NCBI GenBank assembly: GCA_958421945.1
Contig: CATZMZ010000017.1
Location: forward strand, 1-11,351
Direction of reading: 5' to 3'
DNA length: 11,351 nucleotides
From: an uncultured Eubacteriales bacterium
GTDB taxonomy: Bacteria; Bacillota; Clostridia; Christensenellales; Borkfalkiaceae
The notes beneath the pieces were generated by a model. It worked only from the letters and a program-made list of their open reading frames with translations. It was not told the origin of the DNA and ran no database searches. Positions 5,455-11,351 of the stretch are shown here, one piece after another (position 1 is the stretch's first letter; each line of letters opens with the position of its first letter). The position numbers were made by a program, and so were the translations under genes.

Positions 5455-6621
5455 TTATTTTCTTTTTAAGGCTTCTAATCTTTCTCGCTCTTTCTTAGGT
5501 AAACTCTTAATTACCTTTTTAAGTTGTTCGGAGATAGGGGTTGAATTATCTTCTTTAACTACGAAGAAGCCTAACTCTTTTTTAGCAAAGGCTAAAGTTT
5601 GTTTTGAGTATTTACTTTCCAAGTAAGGCAAAAAGGTGTTCTTAAAGTATTCCATAGGCGTAGTGTTTGCCTTCTTTGCGATTGCTTTAAGTTCTTTAAT
5701 AAAACGGCTGTGTTTACGTGCTTTCGGCTTTTTAAATAACTCTTGCCGTCTTTCTATTTCTTTTTGTAGGTGTAAATATAACCATTGATATTCCAATGGC
5801 AAGTCCGTCATAAACTGCATAAAATATCCACGTGCAGTCAGGTCTTGTAAAGAAAACATTTCCGTATATATATTTCGGTTTGAATAATCTTCTAATTTGT
5901 ATCGCACTAAAAACTTTATTCCGTAACGATAAAGCTCGCTTTCCGTGAAAAACCAACAACGGATTCTTTCATCTTCTTCGGGGAGTAGATTAGAAAGAAA
6001 ATCTTCCATAGCAACGTTTTCTAAATGTTCTAATTTACCCGTTCTTCGATAGTAGTCGTAAGCATAATCTACCTTTAAAGTAATCTCATTGCGAGTTCCG
6101 TCGTCTAACTTCGCTGTATAAATAATTTCGTCAAGTTCCTTTAATATACGGCTTACTTGGTATTGCTCTAAATTTAACGTTTTGGCGATTTCTTCTTGCG
6201 TAAAGTCTTGTATGTATGAAAGTGTATATATATCTTGTTGTTCCTCGGTTAATTCCATTAAAATGTTTTGCAAGTCCAATCTTTCGCAAGTGTTTGCTTC
6301 GGTATAAAAACTCTCCGTATCGGCTTGATATTCCATTGGGTCGGCTTCATCCCCATCTTCGTCTTGATAGATAGGGAAACGCGAAAAATATCTATCGTCG
6401 TAATGTTTTAGGTTGCTTCTATATAGCCTTTTGTTGAATAGATATAATTCTTTCCATTGTTCAATGGTTATTTCGGTTTTAGTAATAACGCCGTCTATCT
6501 TTTGAAAATAATAAACCATACCTTCCGTTTTTGCTTGTTTCGGAAAGCGGTTTAAGTAATATTCTTCATTTTCTTGATAGCACATCACGTCTTTTGCGTG
6601 GAGTTGAACACGTTTCTTCAT
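5455..6621 (-). CDS. Sigma-70 region 4-like HTH protein with a large unknown C-terminal domain
   Basis: A 388-residue cytoplasmic protein. Residues about 36-115 resemble the N-terminal part of the sigma-like proteins carried by Clostridial conjugative elements (a KIDGVITKTEITIEQWKEL segment, then an acidic linker). Residues 118-167 form a sigma region 4-type helix-turn-helix: LTEEQQDIYTLSYIQDFTQEEIAKTLN, then a likely recognition helix QYQVSRILKELDEII. About 220 further residues, rich in Tyr, Glu and Lys and probably helical, match nothing I recognise; the usual element-borne sigma-like proteins are about half this length. The start at 6621 is chosen for AAGGTG seven bases upstream and two -10 boxes further up; a frame opening 30 codons earlier would lie inside the promoter. 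It is the first gene of the mobile module and probably regulates it, as inferred from the HTH and by analogy with other element regulators. Replication initiation is a less likely alternative. Confidence 0.65.
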   Translation of the reverse strand: MKKRVQLHAKDVMCYQENEEYYLNRFPKQAKTEGMVYYFQKIDGVITKTEITIEQWKELYLFNKRLYRSNLKHYDDRYFSRFPIYQDEDGDEADPMEYQADTESFYTEANTCERLDLQNILMELTEEQQDIYTLSYIQDFTQEEIAKTLNLEQYQVSRILKELDEIIYTAKLDDGTRNEITLKVDYAYDYYRRTGKLEHLENVAMEDFLSNLLPEEDERIRCWFFTESELYRYGIKFLVRYKLEDYSNRNIYTEMFSLQDLTARGYFMQFMTDLPLEYQWLYLHLQKEIERRQELFKKPKARKHSRFIKELKAIAKKANTTPMEYFKNTFLPYLESKYSKQTLAFAKKELGFFVVKEDNSTPISEQLKKVIKSLPKKERERLEALKRK

Positions 6622-6640
6622 TCTATTACACCTTGACGTT

Positions 6641-6704
6641 ATTATATCATAGTAAATATGACAATTTATGTCATAATTATATAAATTTTCGCTAAAAATG
6701 GCAA
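6641..6704 (-). promoter_or_regulatory. Promoter and operator-like repeat for the sigma-like gene
   Basis: On the minus strand, TTGCCA (6699-6704), a 17-base spacer and TATAAT (6676-6681) form a near-consensus promoter. A second TATAAT with an upstream TG (6641-6646) could be an extended -10 promoter 20 bases before the start codon. Between the two -10 boxes lies a perfect inverted repeat, TATGACA-N5-TGTCATA (6657-6675), placed to block transcription if a protein binds it. Autoregulation by the HTH protein is a reasonable but untested inference. Confidence 0.6.
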
Positions 6705-6740
6705 CGGTCAAATGTCCAAATTTTGGGACATCTGACCGTT
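6703..6740. repeat. Long near-perfect inverted repeat between the 73-residue gene and the sigma-like gene
   Basis: AACGGTCA with TGACCGTT (6703-6710 with 6733-6740) and ATGTCC with GGACAT (6712-6717 with 6726-6731) are separated by one mismatch, around an eight-base AT-rich loop. The left end overlaps the -35 box of the sigma-like gene promoter. On the plus strand it runs into T5, giving a terminator-like form; on the minus strand the tail is TGCCATTTTT. It may end the transcript of the 73-residue gene, or be a binding site. Confidence 0.5.
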
Positions 6741-6755
6741 TTTCAAGGTTTTTAT

Positions 6756-6977
6756 TTATTTTTTATTCAAACACAAATCGGGAAGGATGATTGCCGTTTC
6801 GTTTTCATCATCTTTTCCTTTCCAAGCTAAGATAAATCTAATCGTTGCAGCGGTAGACTCGTATCCTTTTGCTTTAAGGAAATCTAATTTTTCCTTAAAG
6901 GCTTTTGAATATTTAATAACTTTTACGAGTTTAAGAATAAAATACAGACCAAAGTAAAAGGCAAGGAAAACATTCAT
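6756..6977 (-). CDS. Small membrane-anchored protein of unknown function
   Basis: A 73-residue protein, not recognised. The first 20 residues (MNVFLAFYFGLYFILKLVKV) form a hydrophobic, aromatic-rich helix that should anchor it in the membrane. The rest is charged and probably cytoplasmic: a basic stretch (about 22-37) and a C-terminal segment containing KGKDDENETAIILPDLC. Codon use looks genuine rather than random. AAGGA lies six bases upstream of the ATG, but this site and the start codon sit in the stem and loop of a perfect hairpin (6960-6987), so translation may be restricted. The gene lies 44 bases after the large lipoprotein gene and before the promoter of the sigma-like gene; whether it belongs to the host or the mobile module is unclear. 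Confidence 0.55.
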   Translation of the reverse strand: MNVFLAFYFGLYFILKLVKVIKYSKAFKEKLDFLKAKGYESTAATIRFILAWKGKDDENETAIILPDLCLNKK

Positions 6978-6987
6978 ATTCCTTGCC
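6951..6987 (-). terminator. Stem-loop after the lipoprotein gene, overlapping the next start codon
   Basis: On the minus strand, GGCAAGGAA and TTCCTTGCC (6979-6987 with 6960-6968) form a perfect nine-pair stem with a ten-base loop, followed by TTTTACTTT. It begins 35 bases after the large lipoprotein stop codon and fits an intrinsic terminator for that gene. The same stem contains the AAGGA, and the loop the ATG, of the 73-residue gene. Confidence 0.5.
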
Positions 6988-7021
6988 CTTTAATTTTAAA
7001 GATCTTAATTAACAGCGGTGT

Positions 7022-10000
7022 TTAAATGCCCCAAGATGAAAACAATGTTTCCACGCTTTGCCATTGGGATATATTTGTAACACCCAGCGCGACACAATCC
7101 GACTTGAACGCCGTACGCATTGACGCAAGTTCGGATTCCGAATACACGTCGGCGTACAATTCGCATAAAACATAATCGGGGAAAATCGATTCTGTTTTTA
7201 TGCGTTCTACGAGAATGTTATACAAATCTTCATCTTCGATTTTATATTTTTCCACAGCGGAAAGCGCAGAATTAATATAATTTTTATAGCGCATCACAGC
7301 GACTAACGGAAAATTATCTTTTGTGATATAGTTTAAATACGTATTGAATCCGTTTGCGTTATTTATAACGGTCTGTAAATCGTATTGCAAACTATCGAAA
7401 TACGCTTTCATATTTTCCGCGGCGTCTAAAAAATACCCATTGAACCAAGCGTCCTCTATGTCTTTTATGTTTTTACTTGTATCAAACCCTATTTTTGATA
7501 ATATGTAGTTCTTAAATGTATTAAAGCCTGTTGCAGTTCCTTGATTATATTGCCCATAAGAGAAGAAACGTTCTGCACCCGTTTTATTTAAATTAACGTA
7601 ATCGTTCAGCAAAGTAACGGGAAAAGGCAATAAATAATTTGAAAATGAAGTATCATTGTGCCAAAAGAAAACGTGACCGCATACGAGTCTCCAACCGTAA
7701 ACCGCATCGGAAATTTCTTGAGCGGTACGACCTATTCCATCTACGAAGACAGCAATATCGTCGTTACATAATTGCGTCGTAATAAAACCGTTTTTAAAAG
7801 GCGGATTGAAAGAATACAAATATGCCATAATAGCAATACCGACTTTTCTTTTTTCTACATTATTCTTATTAGCTTGTTCTTGAAGATAATTTTGCAAACG
7901 CAAATCTAAATCGTTTACAAATTTAAGTATTGTGGCGGAATAACAACCGTCGCCGTATAGTTCCGTGCAAGACGGACAGTTGCAATAATTCAAATTATCC
8001 TCTTGAAAAAACGATATATAATCTAAATCGGGATTATTTTCAATCATTTCTATCATTTTTTGCAGAACAGTATTCAGCATAATTTCATATTCCGCCGAAT
8101 CGCCGTGGGCGGTATAGCAAAGTTGTCCATTATACCATGAACTATTGCCTACGCCGGCAGAATACCACATCGGGTGTTCGTCATAGAATTCTTGCGGCGG
8201 TAAATAGACAAAAGTATTATGGAGTGGTGCATTGTTTATTCCTGTTACTCCGCAAAATTTACCGTCAGAAAAGCCCATAGCGTATTTATCTTCGTCAGAT
8301 AATGTATCCATAATTGTTCTCATCTCGTAATCGGGTTTTTCGGTTATTTCTATTTGCGGTAAAAAGTTTCCGTCTTTATTGTAAATCACGCAATCCGACG
8401 CCAAATAATCGTATCCTATCAATTCTCGTAAAAAAGCGATAGCACCTAATTGATACCCTTCTTCGCTATAAGCCATTATAAATACAGAATTGCCTGCCGT
8501 TTTTATATAATATCCGGTTTTCCCCAAATCATCGAAAGGCATACTTAATCCGGCGGCAAAGAAAAGGTTATAATCTCCTATAACAATATACTTTGAATTT
8601 ATATCCCACATTTTGCTATCCGCTTGAACTAGCGATAATTCTGCACCCGTTGCCTGTAAAATATGATAAGAAATAAATTTGCCCGACTTTTGTGAAATAT
8701 TATTACCGTACAGTATCTCAAAATCGCTTTGCGCATTTTCCGCAAAAACAGTTTGAGTCTCTTGTATAGAAATTTTATGTAATGTATTTTTCCCGTCGGT
8801 ATTTGTATTGGCATTATTGAACTTTACTTTCCAACCGTTTGCAAAGTCAATAAAATATTCTTTTACGTTAAAACTGTTGGTCCGCACGGCACGAATTAAA
8901 TCGCCGAACATATTTTTCCTATTCAAAACGTTTATGTTCTCTTTATAAAACGAATTGTCAGAACAAGGATAAATAACGTTTGCATTTTGTTTTGTTTCCA
9001 CTACCGATTTGCCGAACGGGGTAAGTTTATCGTAATTTTCGGTAGTCATATCATATTTTAACGCTTTCGTCATATTCGTAATTACGGTAAAATCCTGTAA
9101 ATTCTTGTCTGTATTACAGAATTGAATGAAAAGTTTAGCAAGTTCTACGACATTATCAGGTGTGTTTTTATTTATTGCCATGTAAGAATCAAGCACATTA
9201 AAAAGCGTTCTTTCTGTTCCCACATCGTTTATCGTCGCTTTCGGTAAAGGCATAAATTTCAGATTACGGCTTTTTGCAGAATAGTCCGGTCCATAAATTC
9301 TTTCCATTTCTTCAAAAGAATACTGCGATTCGTTTTGCCACCAAGTTCCGTCCGCGAGCATTGCAATCGGTTGAGAATTATTTGCAAGCGAACTTGTCAA
9401 AAAACGAAATTGTGCGTCTAAAAACGAAGTGGATGCTGTACGACAATACGTTGAAAGATAACTGCCGCTCCTTTCGTTATATAATTGATCTAAAAAGGAA
9501 AACCCATAATAATAGCCCGCCTCACGAAACAGGTCGGCAACATTCGCGTACGATATTTGACGGCTATCCAAAATCGGGCTATTCCCGTCAAATCCTTTAA
9601 TAAATTTATTTATCGTGCCGTCGAACGTGTAATAAACGCGTTCATCGTCATACCCGTTATAATCCGCGATCAAAGAGTTTACGAGTTTCGAAACATAATA
9701 ATTTGCGTATTCTCCCGAAAAAATCATAGGCGTAACGGCAAAATCTACCATTCGTCCGCACAGTCTGAAAAACTCGTCGTAAGTCGCCGGAAGTCCGTCG
9801 TCATAAGTCCCGAATATACCGTCAGGACCTGCTGCAAAATTTTTACCGCTTGAAGAGTGCCCGAACGTTCCGTCTTCAAGATAATAAAACCCGTATTCTT
9901 CAAACAGATCCGCGTCGTAAGTTAATCCGACGTATCCCTCGGCGTGCGGAATTGCATAATATTTTCCATCGGTTTTCAAAAAAGTTTTTTGCTCATCGTA

Positions 10001-11290
10001 TAGCTTATTTTCAATTTTACTATTGTCTCCGAAAGCGGTTAAATTCCCCGTAACCACGTCGGAAATATCAAGCAGTTTATTGTTGGAGATAAGATTTTTA
10101 TAATCTAAATCGTTTGAAATAACGATATTATTCCCGTCAAAAGGTTCGTCATAACGGTTAATAATTATTTGAACCCCTGTTTTTCCTTCTTTAAAACTAT
10201 AATCCCGATAAAGTGTCTCGAACTTCTCTTTAAGTCCGTATAGCCACTTGTCTCCAATTTCGTTGTTCTGATTATATATATAAAGTTGCGTTTTGTTCAC
10301 GTCGATCATCAACGTGTTTTCAAAGGCATTTCGATCGATTTCCGTTGAAGCAGAAATGTTTGCTTCAATCGTTCCGCAGTTTTTGAAAGCACCGTTTTTG
10401 ATGCTTCCCACAGTATCGGGAACAATAAGGCTTTGTATAAATCGGCAATCACCAAATGCGTTTTCGTCTATTTCAACGACCGTATACTTCGTGCCGTTTT
10501 TATTTTTATAGTTTTTTCCTATGACAATTTCAGACGGAATTTCAAGATTAACGTCTGCGGTTATCGTATTCCCGACGATTATTGCTTTATCGGCGTCGAT
10601 TGTTTCGTAAATAATATCGTTTTGTTTTATCCGACCGTTTTCAATTTCGGAATTGCCTATAAACCCGAAATCTATGCGTTTTATATTATCGTTATTAAGG
10701 TCGGTTTTCCAAATATCCGTTCCGCCGTGCAGAAAATTGATCTCGTCTATTTCTATGTTACACATATACTCGTCGTCGAAAACGAGATTTAACGTCAAAG
10801 AAATTTTCGTTACCCAAATACCGTTTTCGAGTTTTGTAGTTGACGCGCAAACATACTCTCCGTTCCCTTCGTTAAATACTATTTTTGTGTCAAGATAAGA
10901 AATATAAAGCACTAAATCTATAAACGGATCTCTGATTTCGTTTTTGACCGTCGCCACGACTTCTACCATGTTAGTATTCGTTTCGTCTATACGTCTCTCG
11001 TTTTCCGTGCCGAATTGCATAGGGGAAATATTAACGCCGATGTTTTTGAAGTCACTTGAAACCATTTGCTTAAACACAACGTTTTCCGTTTGTTTTTGCA
11101 CCATTTCAAAAGATAAAAGAGTCAATGTGTTATCGGAATTTAAATCTGATGGATTTTCATCTATCGGTTTTTCTTGTTGTCCGTTGGAATTGTCCGTTTT
11201 GCTGCCGATGTCCCCGCAAGCCGCAAACGCGCAAAGCACCGAACAAATAACAATACAAAAAACTAAAACCTTTAACGCTACTTTTTTCAT
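7022..11290 (-). CDS. Giant surface lipoprotein: LRR_5-like + solute-binding (SBP_bac_1) + DUF4838/GH67-N-like
   Basis: A 1422-residue exported protein. Residues 1-25 form a lipoprotein signal (basic KK, hydrophobic core, FAAC with lipidated Cys25), so it should be anchored outside the membrane. A beta-rich segment follows (about 55-240), then a short BspA/LRR_5-like part (about 266-325: ENAFGDCRFIQSLIVPDTVGSI, AFKNC). Residues about 350-830 resemble a family-1 extracellular solute-binding protein: GKYYAIPHAEGYVGLTYDADLF (442-463), GPDGIFGTYDDGLPATYDEF (488-507), and LADGTWW (645-651). Residues about 850-985 resemble the GH67 N-terminal domain, and about 1000-1280 DUF4838, with its FFQEDNLNYCNCPSC hallmark (1094-1108; E1097, D1098, C1103, C1105, C1108 possibly binding metal). 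The likely role is binding, and perhaps processing, of a glycan. GAGG lies five bases upstream of the ATG. No importer permease or ATPase genes adjoin it. Catalysis by the DUF4838 part is unproven. Confidence 0.85.
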   Translation of the reverse strand: MKKVALKVLVFCIVICSVLCAFAACGDIGSKTDNSNGQQEKPIDENPSDLNSDNTLTLLSFEMVQKQTENVVFKQMVSSDFKNIGVNISPMQFGTENERRIDETNTNMVEVVATVKNEIRDPFIDLVLYISYLDTKIVFNEGNGEYVCASTTKLENGIWVTKISLTLNLVFDDEYMCNIEIDEINFLHGGTDIWKTDLNNDNIKRIDFGFIGNSEIENGRIKQNDIIYETIDADKAIIVGNTITADVNLEIPSEIVIGKNYKNKNGTKYTVVEIDENAFGDCRFIQSLIVPDTVGSIKNGAFKNCGTIEANISASTEIDRNAFENTLMIDVNKTQLYIYNQNNEIGDKWLYGLKEKFETLYRDYSFKEGKTGVQIIINRYDEPFDGNNIVISNDLDYKNLISNNKLLDISDVVTGNLTAFGDNSKIENKLYDEQKTFLKTDGKYYAIPHAEGYVGLTYDADLFEEYGFYYLEDGTFGHSSSGKNFAAGPDGIFGTYDDGLPATYDEFFRLCGRMVDFAVTPMIFSGEYANYYVSKLVNSLIADYNGYDDERVYYTFDGTINKFIKGFDGNSPILDSRQISYANVADLFREAGYYYGFSFLDQLYNERSGSYLSTYCRTASTSFLDAQFRFLTSSLANNSQPIAMLADGTWWQNESQYSFEEMERIYGPDYSAKSRNLKFMPLPKATINDVGTERTLFNVLDSYMAINKNTPDNVVELAKLFIQFCNTDKNLQDFTVITNMTKALKYDMTTENYDKLTPFGKSVVETKQNANVIYPCSDNSFYKENINVLNRKNMFGDLIRAVRTNSFNVKEYFIDFANGWKVKFNNANTNTDGKNTLHKISIQETQTVFAENAQSDFEILYGNNISQKSGKFISYHILQATGAELSLVQADSKMWDINSKYIVIGDYNLFFAAGLSMPFDDLGKTGYYIKTAGNSVFIMAYSEEGYQLGAIAFLRELIGYDYLASDCVIYNKDGNFLPQIEITEKPDYEMRTIMDTLSDEDKYAMGFSDGKFCGVTGINNAPLHNTFVYLPPQEFYDEHPMWYSAGVGNSSWYNGQLCYTAHGDSAEYEIMLNTVLQKMIEMIENNPDLDYISFFQEDNLNYCNCPSCTELYGDGCYSATILKFVNDLDLRLQNYLQEQANKNNVEKRKVGIAIMAYLYSFNPPFKNGFITTQLCNDDIAVFVDGIGRTAQEISDAVYGWRLVCGHVFFWHNDTSFSNYLLPFPVTLLNDYVNLNKTGAERFFSYGQYNQGTATGFNTFKNYILSKIGFDTSKNIKDIEDAWFNGYFLDAAENMKAYFDSLQYDLQTVINNANGFNTYLNYITKDNFPLVAVMRYKNYINSALSAVEKYKIEDEDLYNILVERIKTESIFPDYVLCELYADVYSESELASMRTAFKSDCVALGVTNISQWQSVETLFSSWGI

Positions 11291-11351
11291 AAATACCTCT
11301 TTGATATAATGTAAAATAACTTTTTAAGAAATTACACAGATTAAAACAATC
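11291..11351 (-). promoter_or_regulatory. Leader of the lipoprotein gene (partial)
   Basis: The 61 bases before the lipoprotein start are very A+T-rich and contain its ribosome binding site (GAGG, plus coordinates 11296-11299). A -10-like TTATAT occurs near 11304-11309, but no matching -35 box is evident at the usual distance. The promoter may lie partly beyond the window. Confidence 0.3.

Noticed and set aside
6622..6711. Upstream start adding 30 residues to the sigma-like protein
   Set aside because: The added part would be encoded by promoter -10 boxes and the inverted repeat; the ATG at 6621 has an acceptable AAGGTG site.
6756..7021. Anti-phage or toxin-antitoxin role for the 73-residue membrane protein next to the HTH protein
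   Set aside because: A small membrane protein beside a DNA-binding protein is suggestive, but separate promoters, a hairpin between them and no family match leave no real support.
9274..11309. Several plus-strand frames of 67-121 codons opposite the lipoprotein gene
   Set aside because: All are antisense to a continuous 1422-codon gene with clear domains; none has a proper ribosome binding site or known motif.
1..11351. CRISPR array, tRNA or rRNA genes, insertion sequence transposase
   Set aside because: No regularly spaced repeats, no cloverleaf with a T-arm motif, no rRNA-like stretch and no DDE-type transposase reading frame were seen.

Overview
The window looks like chromosome of a low-G+C Gram-positive bacterium, most likely a gut Clostridia-type Firmicute. 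The signs are A+T-rich DNA, strong GGAGG-type ribosome binding sites, standard stop codons, a NatA/YhaQ-type ABC exporter, a Tn4451/Tn5397-style large serine recombinase, and a giant lipoprotein with BspA-like repeats, a solute-binding domain and a DUF4838 region. Genus-level assignment is not possible from sequence reading alone.

Layout. (1) Bases 1-2560, plus strand: the end of an upstream unit with a hairpin terminator and a possible 24-codon leader ORF, a 165-base regulatory gap with two palindromes, then a two-gene ABC-2 exporter operon (ATPase 275-1165, permease 1178-2413) closed by two tandem intrinsic terminators. (2) Bases 2560-3020: no convincing intact gene, but several hairpins and a decayed-looking coding stretch; this probably holds the junction with the mobile DNA. 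(3) Bases 3022-6621, minus strand: mobile-element module. In transcription order it holds a 388-residue protein with a sigma-70 region 4-like HTH, a structured noncoding stretch resembling a transfer origin, a 63-codon TnpW-like small gene with no ATG, and a 536-residue large serine recombinase with its own consensus promoter. No relaxase gene is visible, so the module looks like a small integrative mobilizable element (or the remains of one) that would depend on another element for transfer. (4) Bases 6756-6977, minus: a 73-residue membrane-anchored protein of unknown role whose ribosome binding site and start codon lie in a perfect stem-loop. (5) Bases 7022-11290, minus: a 1422-residue surface lipoprotein joining an LRR_5-like segment, a family-1 extracellular solute-binding region and a GH67-N/DUF4838-like glycan-active region.

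How the parts work together. The ABC pair forms one exporter (the ATPase drives the permease). The recombinase, TnpW-like protein, sigma-like protein and transfer-origin-like hairpins form a plausible excision, regulation and mobilization set. The large lipoprotein would capture, and possibly process, a glycan at the cell surface; no cognate ABC importer genes are present, so its transport partner is either outside the window or absent. The most interesting points are the relaxase-less mobile module with a motif repeated three times around the recombinase, the ATG-less gene just before the recombinase, the sigma-like protein with a large extra C-terminal domain, and the solute-binding/DUF4838 fusion.
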